Shown: in pieces, positions 9,228 to 17,905 of the stretch
Position numbering within the stretch: the first letter of the stretch is position 1
How the letters are laid out: each line of letters starts with the position of its first letter
Source of the DNA: Acidobacteriota bacterium
Lineage (GTDB): Bacteria > Acidobacteriota > Terriglobia > Bryobacterales > Bryobacteraceae
DNA: 64,000 nucleotides
Assembly: GCA_017307505.1 (NCBI GenBank)
Contig: JAFKEE010000047.1
Coordinates: 1 to 64,000 of the forward strand
Direction: 5' to 3'
Notes under the pieces: generated by a model
What the model was told of the DNA's origin: nothing
Seen by the model: the letters and a program-made list of their open reading frames with translations, nothing else
The model's database searches: none
Program-made: the position numbers and the translations under genes

Positions 9228-12200
9228 TCAGAACAGAAGCTTCAGGGCGAACTGGAGCAGGCGCGGTGGACCGGATTCGACGATTCGGCCGAAGTTGGGC
9301 GAGACGAGGTCGTTGACGGGCAGGCCGAAGTTCGGGTGGTTCAGAGCATTGAAGGATTCCGCGCGGAACTGGAGGTCGAGGCGCTCGGTGGCTTTGAAGG
9401 TCCGCATGAGGGAGAGATCGAGGTTCGCGAGGCCCGGGCCCCGGACGACGTTGCGTCCTTCGTTGCCGAACTGGCCGGCCTCGGTGACGGCGTTCAGGCG
9501 GCGGAAGGCAGCGGGCGAGACCCATTGCTGGATGGTGTGCGTGCCGGCATTGGGATCGGCGATGAGGTCGGGCCGGCTGGCGAAGGTGCCGGCGACCGGC
9601 GGGATAGGGGCCTGCAGGGCAACGTTGCGCGAATCGTAGACCGTGAAGGGCGTTCCGCTGGAGAGCGTCGAAATCCCATTGAGTTGCCAGCCGCGAAGGA
9701 CGGCCTGAACCAGGCGGCTCGCGCCGCGGAGGGTGGGCACTTCGTAGGTTCCGTGCATGACAAGGCGGTGACGGGCATCGAAGAGCGAGGGGCCGTGCTC
9801 GGCGCTGAGGTTGAAGGGGTTCTGAGCGAGATCCATTTCGCCGGAGACGAGGATCGGCGCCGGCCCCGCGATGTGGAGGCTGGATACGCCGTCGAGGGTT
9901 TTCGAGAAGGTATAGGACGCCGCAAAGGCGACGCCGTTCTGCAGGCGACGCGTAATGCCGGCCTGGGCCGAGTGGTAAGTGGAGTTCTCGCCCCCGGTGA
10001 CGAGGGCGGCATAACCCAGGGTGCACGGCTGCGTGGGGCTGGTGCAGCCGGCGTGGAGGCGGCGGCGGTTGGCATTGGCCGCCGTGGCTCCGGGGGCGTT
10101 GACCGCGGGATTGCCGTCAATGAAGCGAGGCAGGCGCGTGCCTTTGGTGCCGACATAGCGGAGGTCGATGACCTGGCTCCCCAGGGTCTGCTGGAGGGCG
10201 AAGTTCCAGTCCTGCGCATAGGGCGGGCGCAGGTCGTTCGCGATGGTGAAGAGGCTCATGGGCAGGGCAAAGACCCCGGAGGTGAAGGGGCCCGGCCCCA
10301 GAGGCTGCTGGAAGTTCACGCTGCCCGTGACCTGGCGGACGGTGACCCAGGGGAGGGATTGCGTGGCGACTCGTAGTGGTCCGCCGACGCCGTTGACGAG
10401 CGCATCGTAGAAGATGGCGTAGCCGGCGCGCAGGACGGTGGAACCGCGGCCGGTGAGATCCCAGGCCAGGCCGACGCGCGGCATGAGTCCTTTGCGGAAG
10501 GTGGGCGCGATGGTGGACGGGATGCCCGGGTCACCAGGATAGAGCACGCCTGCCGGCGCGGAGGGTTGGATCACCGACTGGCGGCCCGGAGCGAAGGCGT
10601 TCAGGCGGTTGTTGATTTCGCTGAAGGGTGTGCTGACTTCGTAGCGGGCGCCGTAGTTGAGAGTCACGCCGGGCGTGAGGCGCCACTCGTCCTGGAAGTA
10701 GAGATTGAAGTCACGGCTGCGGAGGCCGCGATAGAAGTCGCCGCCGGCCTGTGTGAACTGGCTGGGCAGGCCGAGCAGGAAGTTGGCAAACGAGTCGTTG
10801 GAGGGCGTAGTGGAGAAGACGAAGGCTCCGTTGGCGTAGTGGCCCTGGTTGGAGTTCACCTGGGTGCGGCGCAGGCCGATGCCGAATTTGAAGTTGTGAT
10901 GACCGGAAGCGTGGGCGAGCGAGTCCTGGAAGTCGTAATCGTTCTGGGTGGTATCGCGGGGGCCGATGGCGGGATCGCCCATGTTCGAGTAGCCGTTGAC
11001 GATGATGAAGGGCGCGCCCTGGGCGAACTGCATGGTGGAGTCGTACTGGAAGCCCAAATCACGCGGCGAGAGCCCGCTGAGCCGGCGTTCCAGAAGGAAC
11101 CAGTGGCGGAAGAAGGAGGCGCGGAGGGTGTTCACGAAGGCTCCCGCGATGTGGGTCTCGGTGAGGCTGAAGAGCTGGGTGCGGAGTTCGTCTTCGACGC
11201 GGAAGCCGGGCAGGTCGGCTCCAAGAATTGAGAAAGGAATCCGGGAGAGTCCGCTGGACAGCGCGTAGCGGGCGGAGAGGGTGTCGGTGTTGCTGAGGAG
11301 GAAGTCGAGTTTCAGGCCGCTCTGATCAGTATCGTTGGCCAGCGGCTGCGTGGAGGAGAAGAAGGAAGGCGAGGAGTTGGCGCCCGGGTAGTATTTGAGC
11401 AGCGATTCCGCCAACGGGCTGATGGAGGAGGCGGGGATGCGGCCTCCGGGAAAGGGCTGCCCGGTGGTGGGATCGATCAAAGAGAACTGAGCCTGAGAGA
11501 AGTCGCCCGTGCGCTGCTGGGCCGTGGGGACCGTGGAACCGCGGGTGATCCCCTGGCGGTTGCGGAAGCCCTCGTAGTAGCCAAAGAAGAAGATTCGATT
11601 GCGCACCACGGGGCCGCCGGCGGTGGCGCCGAACTGATTCTGCTTGAGAGGCTCGGTTTCAGCGACGAAGAAGTTGCGGGCGTCGAGGCGGTCGTTGCGA
11701 AGGAAGGCGTAGGCGGAGCCGTGGAGGGCATTGGTGCCTGAGCGGGTGACGACGCTGGTGTTGCCGCCACTGGCTCCGCCGTATTCGGCCGGAGCAGTGT
11801 GTGTCAGGATCTTAAACTCCTCAATTGCGTCGATGGGCGGCTTGAGAGCGAAGCCGCCGTCGATGCGATTGACGGCGCGCGAGCCATCCAGGAGGTAGTT
11901 GTTGGATTCGGGACGCTGGCCGTTCACGATGTAGGCGTGGCCGGAACGGCGGGAGCCGCCCTGTTCGGTGAGTCCCGTGGTCATCGGCACCACTCCGAGC
12001 TGGAGGAGGCCGAGTTGTGAGAAGTTGCGGCCATTGAGAGGCAGGTCGCTGACTTCGCGATGGGTGACCACGGAGCCGAGGACGCTGGATCCGGTTTGAA
12101 CAAGGGTACTGTCGGCCTCGATCTGCAGTGTTTCGTGGGCCATCGCCACGTCGAGCAGGATGTTCAGGCGCAGGGTCTGATTGACATTCAACTGGAGGGC

Positions 12201-12458
12201 GGGCGTTTTGTGGGAGGCGAAGCCGCTTTTCTCGACGGTGAGTTCATACTGACCGATGGGCAGGACAGGAAAGGTGAAAGTTCCGGCGGGTGTGGAGTCG
12301 AGAGACTGGGTGAAGCCGTTGCCGACATTGCGGATGACGACCCGGGCGCCCTGGATGGCTCCGCCGGTGCGGTCCAGAATACTGCCCTCGACGGCGGCAG
12401 ACGGATCCTGAGCGAATGCGCGGAGGAGAAGCAATCCTCCCATGAGAACCTTCTTCAC
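9228..12458 (-). CDS. TonB-dependent receptor, Oar-like, with carboxypeptidase-type N-terminal domain
   Basis: A roughly 1076-residue outer-membrane protein. After a signal peptide (about 1-17) comes a carboxypeptidase regulatory-like Ig fold (AAVEGSILDRTGGAIQGARV ... GQYELTVEKSGF), then a TonB plug (DLPLNGRNFSQL, YIVNGQRPESNNYLLDG, GGNTSVVTRSGTN). A long beta-barrel follows, ending in Phe (ALKLLF), as expected for outer-membrane insertion. Such receptors are greatly expanded in acidobacteria and are thought to import large or scarce substrates; the substrate here is unknown. The frame extends to a TTG at 12521, but I chose the GTG at 12456-12458 because AAGGGGG precedes it and the signal peptide follows directly. 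A GGAATA motif lies about 100 bases upstream. Confidence 0.92.
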   Translation of the reverse strand: MKKVLMGGLLLLRAFAQDPSAAVEGSILDRTGGAIQGARVVIRNVGNGFTQSLDSTPAGTFTFPVLPIGQYELTVEKSGFASHKTPALQLNVNQTLRLNILLDVAMAHETLQIEADSTLVQTGSSVLGSVVTHREVSDLPLNGRNFSQLGLLQLGVVPMTTGLTEQGGSRRSGHAYIVNGQRPESNNYLLDGSRAVNRIDGGFALKPPIDAIEEFKILTHTAPAEYGGASGGNTSVVTRSGTNALHGSAYAFLRNDRLDARNFFVAETEPLKQNQFGATAGGPVVRNRIFFFGYYEGFRNRQGITRGSTVPTAQQRTGDFSQAQFSLIDPTTGQPFPGGRIPASSISPLAESLLKYYPGANSSPSFFSSTQPLANDTDQSGLKLDFLLSNTDTLSARYALSSGLSRIPFSILGADLPGFRVEDELRTQLFSLTETHIAGAFVNTLRASFFRHWFLLERRLSGLSPRDLGFQYDSTMQFAQGAPFIIVNGYSNMGDPAIGPRDTTQNDYDFQDSLAHASGHHNFKFGIGLRRTQVNSNQGHYANGAFVFSTTPSNDSFANFLLGLPSQFTQAGGDFYRGLRSRDFNLYFQDEWRLTPGVTLNYGARYEVSTPFSEINNRLNAFAPGRQSVIQPSAPAGVLYPGDPGIPSTIAPTFRKGLMPRVGLAWDLTGRGSTVLRAGYAIFYDALVNGVGGPLRVATQSLPWVTVRQVTGSVNFQQPLGPGPFTSGVFALPMSLFTIANDLRPPYAQDWNFALQQTLGSQVIDLRYVGTKGTRLPRFIDGNPAVNAPGATAANANRRRLHAGCTSPTQPCTLGYAALVTGGENSTYHSAQAGITRRLQNGVAFAASYTFSKTLDGVSSLHIAGPAPILVSGEMDLAQNPFNLSAEHGPSLFDARHRLVMHGTYEVPTLRGASRLVQAVLRGWQLNGISTLSSGTPFTVYDSRNVALQAPIPPVAGTFASRPDLIADPNAGTHTIQQWVSPAAFRRLNAVTEAGQFGNEGRNVVRGPGLANLDLSLMRTFKATERLDLQFRAESFNALNHPNFGLPVNDLVSPNFGRIVESGPPRLLQFALKLLF

Positions 12459-12791
12459 GAACCGGACCCCCTTGGACGTTGATACGGTAACAGCCCAGGG
12501 GGCGAATCCACAATAATGCAATGTTTATAGTGTTTCCGTATTAGAGCTCTCTTTCTCTTATTCCTGCATTATTGGTTGAACCGAGGGAGTGGCTTCGGGA
12601 GGACACGCAACGATCGTTGTGGAATGGGCGAGGGTCCTGGATTCACGCGGGGTTGCTGCGGCGAGCCTCCGCGGTCGGCATGGGGCGGAGCGGAAGCACC
12701 GCGCGACAGCAACGCCGCCCGACAGGAGGAAGGCCACCCGGCGGGAGGGCCCGCGCGTGGTCTTCCTGCCGCCCCTGGTGCGATGACGAAG
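12459..12791. other. intergenic region upstream of TonB receptor
   Basis: About 330 bases between the TonB receptor start and the cytochrome c stop. No gene is supported. It contains an AT-richer patch (12510-12575) that likely holds the receptor promoter, including the GGAATA motif annotated separately. Its right-hand part shares patches with DNA at 8490-8540 as part of the local duplication. Confidence 0.5.
12559..12564 (-). promoter_or_regulatory. GGAATA motif upstream of TonB receptor
   Basis: On the minus strand GGAATA (followed by AGAG) lies about 100 bases upstream of the TonB receptor start. The same hexamer occurs in the regulatory regions at 14231-14256 and 15193-15219. It could be the -35 element of an ECF-sigma promoter, whose consensus usually begins GGAA. 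The -10 element is not obvious. Role is inferred. Confidence 0.35.
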
Positions 12792-13199
12792 CTAGCGGTT
12801 CCCGCGAGCCGCGCCGGATGGCGGGCGGGCCGGCTTCTCCGAAAGCTGCTTGAGGTATTCAATGATGGCCGTACGTTCTTCGGCCCGGCTCATCCGGAAC
12901 GCCATGTCGTTGTCCGGAACGAGGCTTTCGGGATCGGTCAGCCAGCGCTCCAGGGTAGCCTCATTCCAGGTGAGAGCCGACTTCTGGAGAGCCGCGGAGT
13001 AAGGAAACGAACCGTAGGCGGCGGCGCGGCGGCCAAAGATGCCTCGCAGCGGCGGCCCGACTTTGACGCCATCCAGAGAATGACAACCGGTGCAACGCTT
13101 TTCAAACACCTCACGGCCAGGGCCGGAAGCCGGATTGCCCGCACCCCAGAGTGCCACGAGTCCGCTTGCGATCATAACGGCAAACTGAATTCTCCGCAT
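12792..13199 (-). CDS. c-type cytochrome, monohaem
   Basis: A 135-residue periplasmic cytochrome c of class I. It has a signal peptide (about 1-20), the haem-attachment motif CTGCH at residues 36-40, and a C-terminal axial Met region VPDNDMAFRM followed by an amphipathic helix (TAIIEYLKQLSEK). The tail after about residue 120 is Pro/Ala-rich. The ATG lies three bases after the stop of the metallophosphoesterase gene, so the two are probably co-transcribed and translationally coupled. It likely shuttles electrons in the periplasm; the partner is unknown. A truncated duplicate lies at 8560-8848. Confidence 0.88.
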   Translation of the reverse strand: MRRIQFAVMIASGLVALWGAGNPASGPGREVFEKRCTGCHSLDGVKVGPPLRGIFGRRAAAYGSFPYSAALQKSALTWNEATLERWLTDPESLVPDNDMAFRMSRAEERTAIIEYLKQLSEKPARPPSGAARGNR

Positions 13200-13202
13200 C
13201 GC

Positions 13203-14171
13203 CTATTCCTCCTTGCGCGGAGCGCCAGACGCGTTTGCCGGATCCAGGGAGGAATCGACCAGCGCGAGCCGCTGGGCGCCTGCCATGAACCTCACGTCCG
13301 CTATTCCGAGCACCTGCTTCAGCCGCTCGGCGGGGACCTTCATCGGTCCGGCGCTGGGGGCGCTGCCGGGCGCCGGCTGGGGAAACGCGGTGGACATGGC
13401 GGTGTGGAAAGTGACGTTGCCTTCCACCTTCTGCAGCACCTGGTGGATGTGGCCGTTTAGGACGGTGACGGAGCCGAAGCGCTTCAACAGGGCAAGGGCC
13501 TGGGCGCTGTCCTCGGTGCCCCAGCCCCACTCCGGGTAGACGGTCCAGAGAGGAATATGGGCAAAGACCACGATGGGCGTGCTGGAGGATTTGGACTCCA
13601 GGTCTTTGCGCACCCACTCCAACTGGTCGCGCCCGATTCTGCCGAGTCCTTCCAATTGAGCGACATTGTTGAGACCCACGAAGTGGACGCCCTTGTGATC
13701 GAAGCTCTGCCACCCCAGGCCGCTGGTTCCCTGCCCGAAGCGTTCCAGGTAGAGCTTGCCGTCGTCGGCGGTCACGTCGTGCTCTCCGGGGACGTAGAAG
13801 ATCTGCCGTTGACGCAGCGATTGGAGGGTCTGGTCCAGGAGGTCGAATTCCCGGGCCTTCGCCAGATGAGTCAGGTCGCCTGTGTGAATGAGGAAGTCCG
13901 GCTGTTTCTCCAGCGCGTTGATCTTCTCAATGGCGGATTGAAGGGTTGCCGTCACATCGGGATTTGCGGGCTTGTTGAAGCCGATGTGACTATCGCTGAT
14001 CTGAACGAACGAAAAATCCGCGACGCGTTGGGCGTCCGCGGCGAGCAGATGCGAGGACGGGACGCCCGCCGACATGCTCCAAATTACGCCGGTGCCGGCC
14101 CACTGCATGCATTGCAAGAAGCCGCGGCGGTCGATGCCGTCGTCCCAGGTGTTGTCTGTTTTCTTTTTCAC
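13203..14171 (-). CDS. metallophosphoesterase, Tat-exported
   Basis: A 322-residue calcineurin-like phosphoesterase. The N-terminus has a twin-arginine type signal (DRRGFLQCM, residues about 14-22). The catalytic blocks are in order: ISDSHIG (D-x-H), IHTGDLTH (GD), VPGEHD (usually GNHD, here Glu replaces Asn), VFAHIPL and NGHIHQ. These supply the two-metal site in this family. The GNHD to GEHD change affects the usual Asn metal ligand and phosphate contact, so activity may be altered. It is the first gene of a two-gene unit with the cytochrome c. A paired GGAATA motif lies about 60-85 bases upstream. Substrate unknown. Confidence 0.88.
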   Translation of the reverse strand: MKKKTDNTWDDGIDRRGFLQCMQWAGTGVIWSMSAGVPSSHLLAADAQRVADFSFVQISDSHIGFNKPANPDVTATLQSAIEKINALEKQPDFLIHTGDLTHLAKAREFDLLDQTLQSLRQRQIFYVPGEHDVTADDGKLYLERFGQGTSGLGWQSFDHKGVHFVGLNNVAQLEGLGRIGRDQLEWVRKDLESKSSSTPIVVFAHIPLWTVYPEWGWGTEDSAQALALLKRFGSVTVLNGHIHQVLQKVEGNVTFHTAMSTAFPQPAPGSAPSAGPMKVPAERLKQVLGIADVRFMAGAQRLALVDSSLDPANASGAPRKEE

Positions 14172-14606
14172 TGGTTTGTCCTTCCGGACGATGATGCGTC
14201 CACTGTGGAGGACACCGGGTGAGTTTCAAATATTCCTGTCCGGGGCGCCGGGAATAAGTTGGGGACGAATTGGGTCGCAGTAATTCACGCTCCAGCCGAG
14301 CCATGCGGAGCAGTGGGCATCGGGAGTCATGGATGGAGGCGCGAAGGCCCGAGACCCACAAAGACGAGGAGCCTGGGCTACCGCTGTGGTTGGGCGAGGG
14401 CGGCGGCCAGCATGCAGGATCGCAGGTGCTGCTCCGGGCAGGCAGGAGAGAGGTCAACGGCTTTTGGTTGAGCGGAGTTCGCCAGGACAGAAACGGAGAG
14501 CCCGCTTGCGGCTGGTTTTCGCACGTCCTGGCGTGGCGGGTACGGATGGGCGGGCCGGCAGCAGGCAGGAGGCCCGGCGCAGAGAGGTCCTTCTGCGCCG
14601 AGGGAA
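14172..14606. other. intergenic region
   Basis: About 435 bases between the metallophosphoesterase start and the end of the next gene. Overlapping open frames exist on both strands but show no motif, ribosome binding site or protein-like composition. The notable element is the inverted TATTCC/GGAATA pair at 14231-14256. Confidence 0.5.
14231..14256. promoter_or_regulatory. inverted TATTCC-N14-GGAATA element
   Basis: TATTCC at 14231-14236 and GGAATA at 14251-14256 form an inverted pair around a GC-rich 14-base spacer, about 60 bases upstream of the metallophosphoesterase. A closely similar arrangement, including a shared GGCGCC in the spacer, lies at 15193-15219 upstream of the ECF sigma gene. 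It is either an operator or two back-to-back ECF-type -35 elements. Function inferred. Confidence 0.45.
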
Positions 14607-15095
14607 TTAATACTGCGACAGATCGACGAGGTAGCCGGAGATTGCGGCGTTGACTGGCGTGGTATCCGTCGCGGCATTCAGACCGACCCGGAACATCGGG
14701 GTCTGGCCGCTCTCGAAGAACGCCAGGACGCGCTCATTGACGATCGTCAGATTGGGGTCGTCGATCGGACGCGCCGGGAGTAGAAACTGGGTGTTTCCCT
14801 GCGCGACGAGGGTCGTGAAGCGCAGGCGATTGGCGGCGAAGCTGATGCCGGCGTTCACGTGCTCGACGACCAGCCGCTTGCCTGCGGGCACCGCCGGAAA
14901 GTAGAGATCGCAAACCGCATCGCCCTGGCAAACGTGAATCACATTGTGCATGTACGGAGCGCGGCCTTTTTCGTCGACGTTCCTGACGAGCATCGCGCTG
15001 ACCGCCTGCGCCATGGCCGGCACCGCGTAGAACTTCCCGAGCACCGCGGCCAGCGCGAGGGCTGCCGCGAAGCTGAACAATCTGCGTTGGATCAA
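14607..15095 (-). CDS. secreted hypothetical protein
   Basis: A 162-residue protein with a signal peptide (about residues 1-30, cleavage near AMAQ-AV). The mature part is beta-rich with blocks such as VIHVCQGDAVCDLYFPAVPA (the two Cys could form a disulphide) and RLVVEHVNAGISF. I do not recognise a named family. The start is a TTG preceded by AAGGAG at good spacing; the nearby ATG is in another frame. It is divergent from the ECF sigma gene and shares with it the intergenic region holding the GGAATA pair, which suggests common regulation. Confidence 0.7.
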   Translation of the reverse strand: MIQRRLFSFAAALALAAVLGKFYAVPAMAQAVSAMLVRNVDEKGRAPYMHNVIHVCQGDAVCDLYFPAVPAGKRLVVEHVNAGISFAANRLRFTTLVAQGNTQFLLPARPIDDPNLTIVNERVLAFFESGQTPMFRVGLNAATDTTPVNAAISGYLVDLSQY

Positions 15096-15192
15096 ACATC
15101 TCTCCTTGAGGTTTGGCTTGGGGCTGCACCCTCCGGCTTACTTTCGATCGCCGGCTGCGTCCCATGCTGCAAGATCCGGAAGGAGGACCATT

Positions 15193-15219
15193 TATTCCTG
15201 CGGCGCCAATTCGGGAATA
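15193..15219. promoter_or_regulatory. inverted TATTCC-N15-GGAATA element in divergent promoter region
   Basis: TATTCC (15193-15198) and GGAATA (15214-15219) extend to 8-base arms TTTATTCC/GGAATAAA (15191-15198, 15214-15221). The element sits between the divergent secreted-protein gene and the sigma gene. ECF factors usually activate their own promoter, and GGAA-type -35 boxes are typical, so this is a reasonable autoregulatory site. Not proven. Confidence 0.45.
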
Positions 15220-15248
15220 AAATCGGAAGAAAGCGGGTATGCAAGAGT

Positions 15249-15839
15249 ATGGGGCCAGCCCTGTCCGTGGATTTCCAGAGGGCAGGGCGATCCACAGGGA
15301 CAGATTTGTACGACCAGCGCCAGCATTTCGAGAGTACGGTTTGGCCCCACTTGCGCGGGGCGTACAACCTTGCGCGATGGCTGCTGGGCAACCGCCACGA
15401 CGCTGAGGATGTGGTGCAGGAGTCGTTCCTGAAAGCATTTCGCGCGGCCGACCGAATCCGGGGCGACGATGTGCGGGCCTGGTTCCTGGCAATTGTCCGC
15501 AACACGGCCTTGAACTACCGGCAGAGGAACAAGCCGCAGGCGGAAATCGGGTGGGACGACAGGCTGCCGGAACCGGCGGACCATGCGGCCGGCCCGGAAA
15601 CCCATCTGCTGGAGGAGGAACGCCGGGTCCGAGTCCGCGCGGCGATCGAGCGGCTGCCCCTGGAGTTCCGGGAAGCCCTGGTGCTTCGGGAGATCGAAGG
15701 GCTGCCCTATAAGGAGATCGCCTGGGTTCTCAAAGTGCCGATTGGGACCGTGATGTCGCGGCTGTCCCGCGCGCGCAGCCTGCTGATGAAAGAACTGATA
15801 CCGGAAGGGGAGGAAAGCCATGACCTGTGTGGAAGCTGA
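15249..15839 (+). CDS. ECF-type RNA polymerase sigma factor
   Basis: A roughly 196-residue sigma factor with region 2 (YNLARWLLGNRHDAEDVVQE, then FLKAFRA) and region 4 (ERLPLEFREALVLREIEGLPYKEIAWVL, GTVMSRLSRARSLL). No region 3 is present, as expected for ECF sigmas. The start is uncertain: the ATG at 15249 gives an N-terminal extension without a clear ribosome binding site, while a TTG at 15306 preceded by AGGGA would place the protein close to the usual family start. The 3' end overlaps the anti-sigma gene by 20 bases, indicating translational coupling. It probably directs RNA polymerase to the GGAATA-containing promoters nearby. Confidence 0.9.
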   Translation: MGPALSVDFQRAGRSTGTDLYDQRQHFESTVWPHLRGAYNLARWLLGNRHDAEDVVQESFLKAFRAADRIRGDDVRAWFLAIVRNTALNYRQRNKPQAEIGWDDRLPEPADHAAGPETHLLEEERRVRVRAAIERLPLEFREALVLREIEGLPYKEIAWVLKVPIGTVMSRLSRARSLLMKELIPEGEESHDLCGS

Positions 15840-16548
15840 ACCCCTGATCGGTGCATCGCTGGATGGAGAGCTGGATCCGCAGACTGCGCTGCGGATGGAA
15901 CAGCATTTCACGACGTGTGCTTCCTGCGCGCTGCTGCTGGAGCGGTTGCAGCGGCTGCAGCAGGAGATCGCGGAGGCGGACCTGGACTGGAGCGCCCATG
16001 CCGACCTGCGTCAACTGGCCGCCGCGATTCGACGGCAGACCAATCCACCGTGGTGGCGCGGGCCGTGGGTTTGGCGCTCGGTGCTGGGGGCGGTTGCTGC
16101 CCTGGCGCTGGTATCCGTTTTCCTGCCTTCGCAACCGGCGAGTTCGCTCGAGCGGCAGATGGTGGATAACCATCTGCGGTCCCTGCTGGCGAACCACCTG
16201 GTGGATGTGCCGAGTTCCGATCAGCATCAGGTGAAGCCCTGGTTTCAGGGAAAGCTGGATTTCGCTCCGGCCGTGCCCGACCTTTCGGCGCAAGGGTTTG
16301 TGTTGATGGGTGGACGGCTGGACGTGGTGGGGGGGCGGCCGGCGGCGGCGATTGTCTACCGGCGCCGCCAGCACGTGGTCAACCTGTGGGTTTCGAGGAC
16401 GAGCGGGTCCGACCGGCCGGTGAGTACCTCGGAACTTGAAGGCTTTCATGTTCTGGAATGGCAAAAGGGAGGCGCGGCGTACTGGGCGGTTTCGGACCTG
16501 AATGCGGAAGAACTGGGTGAGTTCGCGAAGCTGATTCGTTCGCATTGA
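15820..16548 (+). CDS. anti-sigma factor with zinc-finger domain
   Basis: A 242-residue membrane-anchored regulator. The N-terminal 40 residues carry the zf-HC2/ZAS pattern MEQHFTTCASC (His followed by CxxC), the sigma-binding zinc site of anti-ECF factors. A single transmembrane helix lies at about residues 85-103 (SVLGAVAALALVSVFL), and a periplasmic domain follows (about 110-242) that probably senses the signal. It overlaps the sigma gene by 20 bases, so it is its cognate partner. The nature of the periplasmic signal is unknown. Confidence 0.88.
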   Translation: MTCVEAEPLIGASLDGELDPQTALRMEQHFTTCASCALLLERLQRLQQEIAEADLDWSAHADLRQLAAAIRRQTNPPWWRGPWVWRSVLGAVAALALVSVFLPSQPASSLERQMVDNHLRSLLANHLVDVPSSDQHQVKPWFQGKLDFAPAVPDLSAQGFVLMGGRLDVVGGRPAAAIVYRRRQHVVNLWVSRTSGSDRPVSTSELEGFHVLEWQKGGAAYWAVSDLNAEELGEFAKLIRSH

Positions 16549-16636
16549 GGCGGCCGCCGGGCTGAGGGAGATGTAGTTTGAACGGGGAGAGGGACGGTGG
16601 CGCTCGTGGGGCGGGATGCTGCCAGGTTGAGTGGAA

Positions 16637-17905
16637 ATGGCTGGAGGTACGGTTATCACTTCGCGCGCGCTTCGAGCCGATCCGGATTTCCTGAAGTTGT
16701 GGGCCGGCCAGGCGATTTCCCAGATTGGGTCCAACATCACTAACGTCGGATTGCCGCTCACCGCGGTGCTGGTGCTTGGAGCCTCGCCGCTGCAGATGGG
16801 CTTTCTGGCGGGTGCAAGCGCCGCGCCCGTGCTGCTGTTCGGCCTGATCGCCGGAGCCTGGGCGGACCGTCTGCGCCGGCGCCCCGTTCTCATTGCCGCC
16901 GATCTGGGCCGGGCGGTGGTGCTGGGTACGATTCCGCTCGCCGCGGCGCTGCACCGGTTGACCATGGAACACCTGTACCTGGCCGCGGCGGCCAGCGGCC
17001 TGCTGACGGTGCTGTTCGATGTGAGCTACCAGGCGTATCTACCCTCCCTGATCTCGCGCGGGCAGCTCCTGGAGGGGAACAGCAAACTCGCTTCGACGGA
17101 GTCGTTCGCGGAGATCGTCGGACCGGGCTTCACCGGTCTTCTGGTGCATGTGATGACTGCCCCGATGGCCATGCTCTTCGACGCCGTCTCCTTTGTCTGT
17201 TCCGCCATCTCCGTAGGGCTGATCCGCAAACCGGAGCCACGGCCGAGGCGATCGGCGGAACCGCACATCGGGCGGGAAGTGGCCGAGGGGCTGCGCACCT
17301 CGTGGCGCAGTCCGCTGCTGCGCGCGGTGGCGGGCCGTACCGCTACGGGCGGCTTCTTCCTTGGGTTCGGGAGCAGTCTGTATTTCCTGTTTGTGATGAA
17401 GGAACTGGGGTTGAGCGCCGCCCGGGTGGGGCTCATCATCTCGGCGGGCGGCGCGTGCGCGCTGCTGGGCGCCCTGGTGACGGAGCGGCTGGTGGAGCGA
17501 TTCGGGTTTGGTGCGACGTTCGTTGGCTCGTCGCTGCTGATCGGGTCTTCGATGCTGCTGGTGCCGCTGGCCCATGGTCCGGTGGCGGTCTGCACCGCGT
17601 TTCTGATCGTGTCGCAGATGGGCGATCTGGCCTGGCCGGTGCTCAGCGTCAACGACCGGAGCCTGCGCCAGGCGGCGACTCCGGATCATCTGCTGGGGCG
17701 TGTGAATTCCGCAATGCACCTCCTGTTCCACGGTGCCCTGCCCCTGGGCGCGCTGGCTGGCGGCGCAATTGCGCAGGGGCTCGGCGTCCGGCGGACGCTG
17801 CTGCTGGGTGCACTGGGGTTCCTGCTCTCCAGTCTGTGGCTGGTCTTCTCGCCGGTGCGGCAGCTGCGGGTGCTGCCGCAGGCCGCGGAAGAGATCGGCG
17901 CGTAG
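16637..17905 (+). CDS. MFS transporter (EntS-like exporter)
   Basis: A 422-residue inner-membrane transporter with about 12 hydrophobic segments. The MFS signature between helices 2 and 3 is visible as GAWADRLRRRPVLI. The N-terminus (FLKLWAGQAISQIGS) is characteristic of the MFS_3/EntS-like group, which exports siderophores, macrolides and other small molecules. Substrate cannot be read from sequence. An in-frame GTG two codons earlier (16631) is an alternative start; neither has a strong ribosome binding site. It follows the anti-sigma gene by about 90 bases on the same strand and may belong to the same unit. Confidence 0.9.
   Translation: MAGGTVITSRALRADPDFLKLWAGQAISQIGSNITNVGLPLTAVLVLGASPLQMGFLAGASAAPVLLFGLIAGAWADRLRRRPVLIAADLGRAVVLGTIPLAAALHRLTMEHLYLAAAASGLLTVLFDVSYQAYLPSLISRGQLLEGNSKLASTESFAEIVGPGFTGLLVHVMTAPMAMLFDAVSFVCSAISVGLIRKPEPRPRRSAEPHIGREVAEGLRTSWRSPLLRAVAGRTATGGFFLGFGSSLYFLFVMKELGLSAARVGLIISAGGACALLGALVTERLVERFGFGATFVGSSLLIGSSMLLVPLAHGPVAVCTAFLIVSQMGDLAWPVLSVNDRSLRQAATPDHLLGRVNSAMHLLFHGALPLGALAGGAIAQGLGVRRTLLLGALGFLLSSLWLVFSPVRQLRVLPQAAEEIGA

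Noticed and set aside
8868-10376. 502-codon plus-strand open frame antisense to the TonB receptor
   Set aside because: It is the mirror of a well-supported receptor gene in high-GC DNA and shows no domain, signal peptide or plausible composition.
13203-14171. Sulphur-oxidation SoxB-like assignment for the metallophosphoesterase
   Set aside because: Too short, and lacks the 5'-nucleotidase C-terminal domain; no sox genes nearby.
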